A DNA stretch of 29,852 nt from Diphasiastrum complanatum (taxonomy: Eukaryota; Streptophyta; Lycopodiopsida; Lycopodiales; Lycopodiaceae). The notes beneath the pieces are model-generated. The model saw nothing but the letters and a program-made list of their open reading frames with translations. It had not been told where the DNA came from and made no database searches. The DNA is taken from assembly GCA_029204225.1 (NCBI GenBank), contig MU836377.1, forward strand, positions 1-29,852, written 5' to 3'. Shown here one piece after another: positions 21,020 to 29,852 of this stretch (its first letter is position 1; every line of letters starts with the position of its first letter). The position numbers and the translations under genes were made by a program.

Positions 21020-21560
21020 TGTTGTAAAGCTACCTTTACAAGCTTTACTTCCGGCGCCATCGGCGCCAGCTATGTCCCCCGGCGCCAGCAGCACCCCTGC
21101 TGCTCCCGACGCCACTGTGACCAGAATCCAGCCGGCGCCAAGTTCCTATGGCTGAAAATCTTTGATCAGTTCTAGCGGAGTCTAGAGAGCTCAGATCGAT
21201 GTGCAATCACCTCACACGATCTAGGCATGATTAAAGGAAGCTTGGGGATCAATAAAATCTAGAGAGAGAAAATGACTTTCTAGAAAGAAAAAATCCTAGA
21301 GAGAGAATAACGTGCTTTACCAACTTGGGTAGAGTGCTTGGTATGAGGGGGGGGGGTGCCGAATCACACCAATACTATAGGGGAGTGCGGGTTGCGACTC
21401 AGGGCGAGCTCCAACCAAGTCTCAGCCTCCCTTGCTGGAATGTTGTCATGGCTCTCGCCTTGGCATGCTAGCGCCCCGGAGACTAGGGTCGGTCACACAC
21501 TTGAAATGTAACCTTCTCAGATTTATCAATAAAGTGGAATTTTCCTCAAACTGACTCTGA
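21020..21560 (+). repeat. GGCGCC-rich LTR, first copy
   Basis: It starts TGTTGTAAAGCTACC. Its first about 335 bp recur at 29388-29706. A hairpin with 8-bp arms (GTAAAGCT 21024-21031, AGCTTTAC 21041-21048) sits at the terminus, followed by four GGCGCC sites. A 10-base G run lies at 21347-21356 and an AATAAA at 21528-21533. The right edge is uncertain because the other copy is cut by the window end; I set it just after the AATAAA region. No primer binding site was recognised after it. Confidence 0.7.
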
Positions 21561-21652
21561 TTACCTTCTGGGTTTCGATGTTCGGTAAAAGCGCCAGTTG
21601 TAAGGCCGCCTCCAAATTTTTAAGTTGGCACATAGCTGAGGGTCGTATCCCA

Positions 21653-21725
21653 GGACGCCAGCGGTATGCCGTTGGGACCATTCGGTCCGTGGCGCCAGCG
21701 GTATGCTGTCGGGACCATTTGGTCC
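21653..21725 (+). repeat. tandem 36/37-bp repeat with hairpin
   Basis: Two adjacent units share CGCCAGCGGTATGC and GGGACCATT. Each contains GGACC-N4-GGTCC, a 5-bp stem with a 4-base loop. The loop base differs between units while the stem is conserved. Confidence 0.85.
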
Positions 21726-21828
21726 AGGAACTGGTTGTTTCCATATTTGTCGCGGCTTGTGGTTCTGAGTGTTCATTGCATGAACGTGAATGGGTTAAGC
21801 TCTTGGGGAACGGGCTCTAACCTGTCGG

Positions 21829-22160
21829 CTGAGTTGGATGGCTTGCTTGGGTGGATGTTACCTGTTTATGGCTGTCCAGTCTGGCGTGGCGCTAGGTTGG
21901 CTTCCAGCGCTCGTGACGAAGCTTTCAGTTGGTTAAGTCTGATGTAAGTCAGACCGCTTGCTTGGAATGGATGTTACTTGTTTGTAACGAAGCTTCGAGT
22001 TGGTTAAGTTTGATGTATGTCGGGCGGCTTGCTTGGAGGGAAGTCACCCACATCGGGACCCCCGATCTGGCATGGCGCCAGGTTGGATCTCAATGTTGGT
22101 TTTCGGAAATTCAAGTTGGTTAAGTCTGATCGTTGTTGGCGAGTTGGCTGCTTGTATGTC
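21829..22160 (+). repeat. imperfect repeat cluster in element interior
   Basis: The phrase AGTTGGTTAAGTCTGAT occurs near 21926, 21996 (with T for C) and 22114. The phrase CTTGCTTGG with GGATGTTAC recurs at about 21843 and 21958, with a partial copy at 22028. GATCTGGCATGGCGCCAGGTTGG (22063-22085) echoes GTCTGGCGTGGCGCTAGGTTGG (21879-21900). It looks like a decayed tandem array of about 70-115-bp units. Open frames here share these repeats and are not genes. Confidence 0.6.
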
Positions 22161-22395
22161 AAGTGGGTTTGGATGGCAAGAGTTGAAGGCTGGGAAGCTA
22201 AGTCGTGGTTCCCGGCTCCCTTTGGGATGCCTGCGCTACAGGCAGCCAAGGTGGATGCTATGGAGGTGAGTTTACAACAAATTCTACCAACTAAAGCTGG
22301 CTAAATCTCCACAAGAACCTGAAAGGGTTAGTGGAACGACTATGGTAGCCGTTGAGCCTGTGACAGTTGAGAAAGAAGCCGAATAACCATCAAAG

Positions 22396-23345
22396 ATGCG
22401 GAAATTGCCCACAATTAAAGATTTGAAACTGCCAAAATACACAGGAGCAGTTGTAGAATTGGATTCAGAAGTGGGGAAAGGCTTTTCAGATGTGTGGTAT
22501 TGATGATGATGAACAGAAGACTGCAGAAGTCACATATCGCTTGCAAGAGATGACACAACACTGGTGGCATAAAATTGAGAAGGATAATCTGGTGTTTGCA
22601 ACTTGGGATCAGTTCAAGCGGACGTTCGCTGAGAATTGGGTGCCATTAGATGAAAAGAATCAGGCGATGCAAGTTTGGTCAAGCCTCAAACAAGGCAATG
22701 CGTCCATACAGGAATATGCGGACAAGTACAGAGAAGCACTGATGTGGATACCAAAAGAAGTGCCAATGTTTTTGCAAGTATTCCAGTTTGTGGAGGGCTT
22801 GCGTGAGAGCCTTAGGCCTTTCGTGAGAAAGGAGTAGGCTCCAAGCCTCCATAGGGCGGTACAGATGGCCCTATACTATGAGGATGGAAAAAAGGCCAAG
22901 GAGTCTGAGACACCTACTTCAGGAGGGTTTCAACCTTGGGGGAAAAGAAAGTTTAGAAAATGGAAGGGTCAATCCTTGCAAGAGCAAATTCAGAGTGCAA
23001 AAAAGAGTAAAGGTGTGGGCGCCTCAAAAGGCAAAGGGGCGGTATGGGACGTCCAATGCCCAAGCGGGGCAACGCTTTCTTACACTATCGCCGCAGGACT
23101 TGCAGCGGACAAAGAAAGAGAACCTTTGCTTTGGCTATCTAGGGCGACATAGGTGGAAGGAGTGTCCTCGCAATCCCTCATGGACCACCTACAGTTTGCA
23201 AGTTGAGGAGGCAGATCCTATGAAAATTGAGGAATTGAGACAAGAAGAACCTCTTGATGTTCCACGGTTGATGAACGTGTCGATAATTCAAAAGGTGGAC
23301 TTGGTTCTTTTGCCAAAGTTGTCAAGAGCGGCACAACACGAGTAT
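22396..23345 (+). pseudogene. gypsy Gag, decayed
   Basis: From the ATG at 22396 the reading gives LPTIKDLKLPKYTGA. After a frameshift near 22455 it gives WIQKWGKAFQMCGIDDDEQK, then QHWWHKIEKD, FKRTFAENWVP and QEYADKYREAL, the Retrotrans_gag pattern of plant gypsy capsid. A stop follows at 22835. Further on, a basic region and a knuckle-like CFGYLGRHRWKEC (about 23128-23166) lack the second Cys and one spacer residue compared with CX2CX4HX4C. Capsid would package element RNA. It is broken by at least two frameshifts and one stop. It lies in order with PR, RT, RH, IN and chromodomain downstream. Confidence 0.85.
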
Positions 23346-23353
23346 TAGTTTCC

Positions 23354-23629
23354 TTGCACTTCTTTAATTGTTATGCGTGGACAAATGTTTTGATTCTATT
23401 TGACACTAGGTCCTCACATAACGTCATTAACTCCGCTTTGATTAAACGATTGAGAGTGAGCACACAACCATCCCTATACCAGTACACAACTGAAATGGCT
23501 GATGGAAAGGGTGCGGAAGTGTGGGATGCCAGGGTTGTGGGTACGCCTCTAACCATTCAAAACTATACTGAGGAGTTAGATTTTGAGATTACATGTTTGG
23601 CTCGCTTTGATGTGGTGCTTGGAATTTAG
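23354..23629 (+). pseudogene. gypsy aspartic protease, altered active site
   Basis: The 91-residue frame has ILFDTRSSHNVI where plant gypsy proteases read LxDTGASHxFI, so the active-site Gly is Arg. The C-terminal FDVVLGI motif is present but is followed at once by a stop and then RT sequence. The roughly 100 residues that usually separate protease from RT are missing. Inactive as read. Confidence 0.85.
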
Positions 23630-23635
23630 AAGGAC

Positions 23636-24396
23636 ATGATTGAGGACTATATTATCAAGGGGAAAGTAAGACCTAGCTTCTCCTCCTTTGCCTCTCCGAT
23701 CATTCTGGTAGAAAAGAAGGATGGGTCTTGGAGAATGTGTGTGGACTATCGAGGCTTGAACAAGATTACTATTAAGCATCGATATCCTATGTCACGTATA
23801 GATGATCTTTTGGATGCCCTCCATGGTGCTATAGTGTTTAGCAAAATTGACCTAAAGAGTGGTTACCACCAGGTGAGAGTTCGAGAAGAGGATGTGCACA
23901 AAACTGCCTTTTGGACTCGTTTTGGACACTATGAATTTTTAGTTATGCCCTTTGGATTGACTAACGCCCCTGCAAACATTTATGATGTTAATGAACGATG
24001 TGCTTAGATCGTTTATGGTCAAGTTTGTGGTTAATTTTGTTGATGACATACTTGGTTACGGTTGTGGTGATGCTATGCATGTTAATCACCTAAGAACTGT
24101 GTTATCAACTTTGAGGGAAAATACATTGTTCACTAATGATAAAAAAAAAAGTGAATTGTTTAAAAAAGAAATAACATATTTGGGTTTTATAGTGTAAGCA
24201 AATGGAATAAAACCGGATCCGTAGAAAGTTGCTGTTCATCTTGCCTGGCCTGTTCCTACAGACTTGACGACACTAAGAGGCTTTCTAGGGTTGGATGTGT
24301 TTTATCGTAAAGGTGTGAAGAATTATTCACACGTAGCTGCACCATTGGCCGATATGTTACAAAAAAATAAATGGAAAGAGTGGACGAAAGTTCAGC
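23636..24396 (+). pseudogene. gypsy reverse transcriptase, decayed
   Basis: The first frame runs to 24007 and contains [19 protein letters not shown], the [14 protein letters not shown] block, [12 protein letters not shown] with the first catalytic Asp, and [15 protein letters not shown] 1-base shift near 23975 moves to a frame with FVNFVDDILGYG (catalytic Asp pair kept). After stops at 24196 and 24222 the thumb and connection follow (LRGFLGL, AAPLADMLQ). RT motif order and FVDD are typical of Ty3/gypsy. It is dead because of the shift and stops. Confidence 0.9.
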
Positions 24397-24752
24397 AGTG
24401 AAGTTTCGATGCTTTGAAACAAGCTGTGACTGACTTTGTCACTTTAAAAATTGTTGACCCTCAAAAACCATTTGTCGTAGAAACGGATGCAAGTGACATT
24501 GTCGTTGGGGCAGTTCTGATGCAAGAGGGTAGGCATGTGGCCTTTGAGAGCAAGAAGCTCAACCCTGCACAGAAGAACTATCCAACTCATGAGAAAGAGT
24601 TGTATGCCATTATCCACACTTTGAAGGCATGGAGGCATTATTTGTATGGTGCGGAATTCTATGAGTACACCGACCATAACACTTTGAGATATTTCTGCAA
24701 CCAGCCAGACCTAAGAGGGCGACAAGCCAGGTGGGGCGGAGTTGATGCATGA
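24397..24752 (+). pseudogene. gypsy RNase H
   Basis: The 112-residue frame from 24414 holds FVVETDASDIVVGAVL (first Asp), THEKELYAI (Glu) and YEYTDHNTLRYF (Asp), which are the RNase HI metal ligands in gypsy elements. It follows RT after an in-frame stop at about 24400. The frame is lost before the usual LTPRQARW-to-integrase linker is complete (RQARWGGVDA). Confidence 0.88.
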
Positions 24753-25875
24753 ATTTCACATGGAAATTCGGTACAAGAAAGGTGCCGAAAATCGTATGGC
24801 TAATGCATTATCTTGTATATTGTATCAAATGTCTTTTGTGGTCATAGAAAATGACCTGATTGCTGAGATTAGACAGGCTCAACAAGAGGATCCTCATTGT
24901 CAAGGAATTGTGAGAGAGGCAAATCTTGCGCAAGTAGAATCTCAAGATGAGAGTTTTGGTCTCTTGACTCACACTTACCTTAAATATACCATCAAAGATG
25001 GTATGATCAAGAGAAATGGCAAAGTTCTCATTCCAGCTTGTGAGGAGCTGCGTAGGAAGATTGTCCATTTATGTCATGATAGCCCTAGTGCAGGTCATCT
25101 TGGTGTGAATAAGACCTATGAGTTGATCTTACGTAACTTTTGGTGGCCTAAATTGAAAAAAGATGTTTACCATTATGTGGACGCACTGTTTGAAGTGCCA
25201 GGTCAATAAAGCTGAAAGGATTAAAACTCCTAGAGTTTTACACCCACTAACGTACCAGGTGGAAGATGGGAGAGTATCTCCATGAATTTTATCACTAACT
25301 TACCTCGTACACAGTCACAACATGATTCTATCTTGGTCGTAGTTGACAGACTCACTAAGATGGCTCATTTTATTCCAACGCATAAAAAGATTGATGCGAC
25401 TGGAGTAGCTAATTTGTTTATTGAGCATGTGTTCAGACTTCATGGATTACCATCATCCATAGTGTCTGACAGAGATACTCGATTCACTGGAAACTTTTGG
25501 ACTGCAGTTATGGCCAAACTTGAAGTCCAATTGAGAATGAGCAGTACAAAGCATCCTGAAACGGATGGCCAAACTGAGAGAGTCAACCAGACCTTAGAGG
25601 ATATGCTTAGAGCATTTGTTGGTGATAAGCAAACTTAGTGGGAGAAGTACTTGCCACTGTTGGAGTTTGCTTACAATGACAAGAAAAATGTGAGTACTAA
25701 GATGAGTCCTTTCGAGCTTAACTATGGATTTAGGCCAGCTAGCCCTGTTACGGTAGGAATTCCTCAGAGAGTGCCTAGTGTGGCTAATTTTCTAACTCAA
25801 ATGAATGAAATGCTTGAGTTAGCGAAGGTTAATATTAGGCAAGCGATGGATCGAGCAAAGTCATATGCTGATTAG
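24753..25875 (+). pseudogene. gypsy integrase, decayed
   Basis: The N-terminal zinc region gives HLCHDSPSAGHLGVNKTY in the frame open to 25209. Its Cys pair (CLKC, about 25187-25198) is in another frame, after a 1-base shift near 25180. The core frame (25282-25638) reads MNFITNLPR where the family has M-D-F-I, so the first catalytic Asp is Asn. The second Asp (SIVSDRDTRFTGNFW) and the Glu (HPETDGQTERVNQ) are present. A stop at 25636 precedes the C-terminal part (LLEFAYND, SPFELNYGFRP). Integrase would insert the element; with N-D-E in place of D-D-E and several breaks it cannot. Confidence 0.9.
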
Positions 25876-26331
25876 AATCGCACGCCTAGAGAGTTTGTGG
25901 TAGGAGACATGGTGTTTCTCCAAGTACCCAAGGACTCTAAGACCCTTAAGATGGGCACATGTTACAAGTTGTCCCCGTGTTATTGTGGACCCTAGAAAAT
26001 TGTTAAAAGAATTAGTGATGTTTCTTATAAGTTAGATTTTTCTAAAACTTGTAAAGTGCATCCTGTATTTCATGTTTCTAGATTGAAACGGGTTTTACAT
26101 AACGGTAATAACTTGTTGTCTGATGGTTTGTTTGCATTCCAGGAGCAGGGAGAAGTAACCCATGGGCCAACGAGGGTATTGGATAGGTGGGAGAGGCGTT
26201 TACGCAACCATCTGATCCGTGAAAACTTGGTTGCTTGGCATGGCAGGCCTCTTTCTGATGCTATATGGGAGACCACGCACAGTTTGCGTGCACAGTACCC
26301 TAGCTTTGCCATCGTGGACGATGTTACCTGA
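25876..26331 (+). pseudogene. gypsy integrase C-terminus and chromodomain
   Basis: The frame continues after stops at 25873 and 25993 with VGDMVFLQVPKD, SYKLDF and HPVFHVSRLK, the usual gypsy integrase C-terminal signature. The 91-residue frame at 26056-26331 then carries a chromodomain-like end: PTRVLDRWERRLRN, LVAWHGRPLSDAIWE and LRAQYPSF. In plant chromoviruses this module directs integration toward particular chromatin marks. Only the integrase C-terminal linker has stops; the chromodomain is open to its stop just before the polypurine tract. Confidence 0.85.
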
Positions 26332-26343
26332 GGGGGAAAGAGA
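26330..26343 (+). other. polypurine tract of gypsy element
   Basis: GAGGGGGAAAGAGA immediately precedes TGTTATAAC at 26344 and overlaps the Pol stop codon region, as in typical gypsy elements. Confidence 0.88.
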
Positions 26344-27002
26344 TGTTATAACTTTTACTCCTTGTCCCAATTGTTTACTGTTTTTACTTATAGATGTACT
26401 TCTTGTAAATACAGAAATGGGTAAGTCACCGGCCTGTGGTGACCCTTGTAACACAAATGTAAATAAAACTGTTAATGATGTTTCTGAGCCTTAGAGTTGC
26501 ATGTTGCTTGGGTATAGGGTACTGGGTCATTAATTCAGAGTGGCTGGACTGACCTCCTAAAAAGTATGAGAGTTGACTAGTCAACATGACACATGTCATA
26601 TGCTCACTGGAACACTTGGTCCAGTGAATGAGTGACACATGTCAGGGTTGATCGATCAAAACATGACACGTGTCACATGCCCACTGGGACATTTGGTCCA
26701 ATGGATGAGTGACATATGTCAGCCTACTCACTTGCCTATGTGTCAGGGTACTGCCAAGTGGCAAGTGTCGACAGTGCATGGAGTTGGCCATGTGTCGAGA
26801 TTTAGGAAGGGTTAGAGTTAAGGGGTGCTTGAGGATTTTGGATAAGTGAGCCTAGAGAGAGGCATTCCTCATCAGAATCGATGCAGCAAAGGCTGGGAGG
26901 AGACAAGGCAGCCAGTTCCATCTTGTGTTAGAGGTAATTTGATGCTTGTATGTGCAGGAAATTAGCAAGGTTTGAAGAGAATATCAGAGAGGGAGTATGA
27001 CA
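26344..27002 (+). repeat. gypsy 3' LTR (end uncertain)
   Basis: It starts TGTTATAAC directly after the polypurine tract. The right end is set where copia RT sequence begins (about 27003); no CA edge with a matching inverted end (GTTATAACA) is visible, so the LTR may be truncated. The matching 5' LTR is not in the window, so the element is 5'-truncated or was recombined. Its U3 carries two palindrome-rich tandem units at 26572-26722. Confidence 0.75.
26572..26722 (+). promoter_or_regulatory. two palindromic tandem units in LTR U3
   Basis: Unit 1 (26572-26645) opens with the perfect palindrome GTTGACTAGTCAAC. Unit 2 (26647-26722) opens with TTGATCGATCAA (26648-26659). Both then have TGACAC-type palindromes: TGACACGTGTCA (26664-26675, perfect, containing a CACGTG G-box), TGACATATGTCA (26710-26721, perfect) and two TGACACATGTCA (26587-26598, 26633-26644, one mismatch pair). 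W-box (TTGAC) and G-box cores are known plant WRKY and bZIP/bHLH sites; their use here is inferred. Confidence 0.6.
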
Positions 27003-27770
27003 CATGGACACTAGAGCCACTGCCCGAAGATAAAAAAATTGTCGACTACAAATGGATTTATAAAGGAAAATGAAATCAGATGGCACTATCGGACGCTACA
27101 AGGCCAGACTTGTCACCAAGGCCTACACGCAAAAGTACGGTATCGACTACTTTGATACGTACTCACCAATGGTCAAGATGACAAGTATTCGACTGCTCCT
27201 TGCATACGCAACACAACACAATCTGAAAATACACTAGATTAATGTCAAAACAGCCTTTCTCTACGAAGATCTAGAAGAAGAAATCTTTATGAAGCAGCTT
27301 GAAGGATTCAAAGACCCCTACAATCGGCAGTATGTCTGTCGATTGTATCGATGCATTTATGGTCTGAAGCTGGCATCACGAGCTTGGTATAAGAAGCTCG
27401 ACAATATTCTGAAGTCTCTAGACTTCATTCCTACACAACCAGACTGTAATAGAAGCTTTGGGATTCTAACAACTTTTGTAGATGACTCTTTGATGATAGG
27501 AAATTCTTTGATGCTGATCAATAAAACCAAGAGTCAAAATTTTGCAAATTACGAAATCACAGATCTAGGAGAAACGACAAAATGTCTTGGGACGCAAATA
27601 AGAAGAGATCGAATCAAAGGAGTAACACATCTGAGTCAATCAAAATACATCAAAAAGGTGCTGAAGTAGTACCGAATGTTGGACTGCAAAGAAAAGGCCA
27701 CACCAATGATAGTTGGAGCCAAATTGACGAAACATAACTGCCCGAACACTGATGAGGAGAGACAAAAGAG
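27003..27770 (+). pseudogene. copia reverse transcriptase fragment
   Basis: It begins in the RT lead-in ([20 protein letters not shown]), then shifts frame to [37 protein letters not shown] and YGLKLASRAWYKKLD. The frame at 27289-27669 is open, with TTFVDDSLMIGN (FVDD in place of YVDD, both Asp kept) and LGTQIRRDR. A stop at 27667 precedes the RT tail (MLDCKEKATPM, DEERQK). RNase H is absent because an LTR starts at about 27771. Same family as the fragments at 4105-5596 and 8286-10285. Confidence 0.88.
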
Positions 27771-28041
27771 TTAGAATTAAAGTAGAATCACTGTGTTATT
27801 GTACTGTGGGTCCTACTAGTGGATAAGGATCAGTTGGCCTCACCACGAGGCAAGTCGACGAGACACGCGTCCCGCCAACGGCAACCTGGGTCATGCATGG
27901 GTTGACTGAGTGAACATCTATATGTACAGTGTAATTTCATTTTGAGAAATACAGTTGCTATGTGAGCTTGCTGTGGAGAGTGTTTTTTTGTCTGTGTTAC
28001 TGTGTAGCATGATCTATGTTCCTGTACAAAGCAAATTCTAA
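27771..28041 (+). repeat. small LTR ending at a primer site
   Basis: The right edge is supported by the primer binding site 2 bp further on. The ends form an 8-bp inverted repeat, TTAGAATT (27771-27778) and AATTCTAA (28034-28041), but lack the usual outer TG/CA. These could be decayed TGTTAGAATT...AATTCTAACA termini. Length is about 271 bp. Confidence 0.5.
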
Positions 28042-28043
28042 GT

Positions 28044-28056
28044 TGGTATCAGAGCC
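28044..28056 (+). other. primer binding site (tRNA-Met type)
   Basis: TGGTATCAGAGCC is a perfect match to the tRNA-Met primer site and starts a plus-strand element interior. A weaker TGGTATCAG occurs again at 28554-28562. Confidence 0.85.
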
Positions 28057-29387
28057 GTACATGGAGTGTACACAGTACAACATCGTCGTTGAAGAGAGCT
28101 TCGGGAGAATTGTCTTCTGAGAGTTCGGGGTTTACGGCGGGTTGAAGACGAAAAGAGAAGCACTGGTGCACAGTTTCTAGTTTATAGAGGCTTGCCAAGC
28201 TCAGCAGAGGGATTATTAGCCTGTGCATAGCATCAGACAGAGAAAAATTTGGTGAAAAATTGACAATTTTGAAGCCAACTGAAAATTGAAACCGGGTTTG
28301 GGGTTACGGTTTTTTATACATAACTAGTGATTTCTTCGCTGTTTGTGCACCGTTTTGGATGCCGTAAGGACAGGAAGGAAGCTAATCACATTGTCAACTA
28401 GCCATGGAGAGATTCTGAGGTTTATGTCAGAGATTTGTCTCCAGACAGTTAACCTAGCAGATTTGCGGTAAAAGGTGAAAAAAGCCACTTTGTCAAGTTG
28501 AGCTAAAATCACCGTTTCTCCATGGAATTTCATGAGTAAACACTCTACAGACTTGGTATCAGTAGGGGCGACCCTGCTCCAGGCCTCAGATCGTGCTCAA
28601 ATTGACCCATAGGCGAGTTAGATCAAGCAAAATCAAGCTTGGGGAGGCGCGGCCGTAGACAGGGAGGTCGCAGACTGTTCGCGGGGTGGAACCAGGGTGA
28701 AACCATAGCGTTTCAGAGTGGGTAGCGCTTACAAGACTCTCGATTAGTGCACAAGAGTGCTCAGATCCGTTGGATAGAGAAGCAACAAGATCAACGGCTC
28801 AGTTCGTGCTATCCAGAAGGGATATCCACGGTTGGATCAGAATCAACCATTGGATGGAGTCTGAAGGGTTGTTGAAGAGGGCCCTGAAGAAGTGAAGTGC
28901 ATTTTGTCCTTCAACTTCATTAAAAATTTTTATATTGAAATTGGAGTGGGTCCCTTCACAAGTGAAGAGTGAAGTTTCTTCAAGGTGAAGAAACAGTTCA
29001 AAAACTAGAAAAGTCCTTATTTTTAGGTCCTTTGCCCGTTTTGACCCAAACGAAAGGCTATAACCTCCAAACAAAGGGCACCCGAACTGTACCCGCAAGT
29101 ACGGTACAACAAAATAGAGTGATTTCAGCGGAAAAAGTGTTTCAGAGTGTGCCAGAAGTGATTTCACCATTCCACTGGGCACGTTGTTGGGAGTTGACGA
29201 CTGAGTGCATTTCGGAAGGCGACGCCGATTTGGCTTTCAAATTGGTGGAAAAGCGGCGAGTGGCCTGGTAAGGGGAAAAAGTGCACGTCATTATTTTCAA
29301 CTTTTGACATCACTGTTGGCCTTGGCATACTGTTTTTAGCCTACGGCAGAAGTTTCAAACAGTTTTGCGATGGCAAACATGGGAGAG
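28057..29387 (+). mobile_element. non-coding interior of LTR element
   Basis: This is leader-like sequence after the primer binding site. An open frame of 100 codons (28969-29271, plus) and an opposite one of 127 codons (28799-29182) overlap and show no gag, pol or other motif. A purine block GGGAGAG (29381-29387) directly precedes the next LTR and could be its polypurine tract. Confidence 0.5.

Positions 29388-29852
<465 letters not shown>

Noticed and set aside
21653-22160. Short direct repeats as a CRISPR-like array
   Set aside because: Units are adjacent or irregular, imperfect, and lie inside a plant retroelement; no spacers or cas genes.
8286-27770. Copia remnant at 8286-10285 and RT fragment at 27003-27770 as one element split by insertion
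   Set aside because: Their ends overlap by about 40 bp with many differences, so they are separate copies.
28799-29271. Opposed 127- and 100-residue ORFs near the last LTR
   Set aside because: They overlap on opposite strands, show no domain, and lie in leader-like sequence between a primer site and an LTR.

Overview
This window looks like nuclear DNA of a land plant with a large, repeat-rich genome. Nearly everything recognisable is Ty1/copia or Ty3/gypsy LTR retrotransposon sequence. The tRNA-Met-type primer binding sites (TGGTATCAGAGC) and the chromodomain gypsy polyprotein are typical of plants. I cannot place the species; the low gene density and deep nesting would fit a gymnosperm, fern or large angiosperm genome (inference). 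I see no intact cellular gene, no rRNA or tRNA gene, and no CRISPR array or other prokaryotic system.

Layout. (1) 1-5596: debris of minus-strand copia elements. It holds an RNase H fragment (120-447), a 978-bp LTR (448-1425) with its polypurine tract, a second partial LTR with primer binding site and gag start (3542-4104), and a decayed RT/integrase block (4105-5596). A plus-strand gypsy-like LTR (about 1488-2857, carrying about 109 TC repeats) and an isolated gypsy protease fragment (3230-3510) sit inside this debris. (2) 5597-10285: a second copy of that LTR (5597-6712), a second isolated protease fragment (7431-7890) and a plus-strand decayed copia gag-PR-IN-RT remnant (8286-10285). (3) 10286-14291: the only stretch without recognisable retroelement protein. 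It has a GT-rich tract, local duplications and unassigned ORFs. (4) 14292-21019: the 5' part of an unknown LTR element with its own primer binding site, split by a complete minus-strand copia element (14937-20780) with a perfect 5-bp target duplication and LTRs that differ only by three 1-base indels. (5) 21020-29852: an LTR with a hairpin and GGCGCC-rich terminus (21020 and again 29388). Between its two copies lie tandem repeats, a decayed chromodomain gypsy element (about 22396-26331) with its 3' LTR (26344-about 27000), a copia RT fragment, and another small LTR plus primer binding site. The window ends in a poly-G run of at least 146 positions.

Relative order: the complete copia is the youngest insertion, because its LTRs show no substitutions. 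The LTR pair at 21020/29388 is older (about 3% substitutions by eye). The gypsy pol at 22.4-26.3 kb and all other copia fragments are old, with many stops, frameshifts and altered catalytic residues. The most useful leads are the near-intact young copia, the palindromic tandem repeats in the gypsy U3, the LTR-plus-protease arrangement seen twice, and the two extreme simple-sequence runs inside LTRs. I found no convincing undescribed system.
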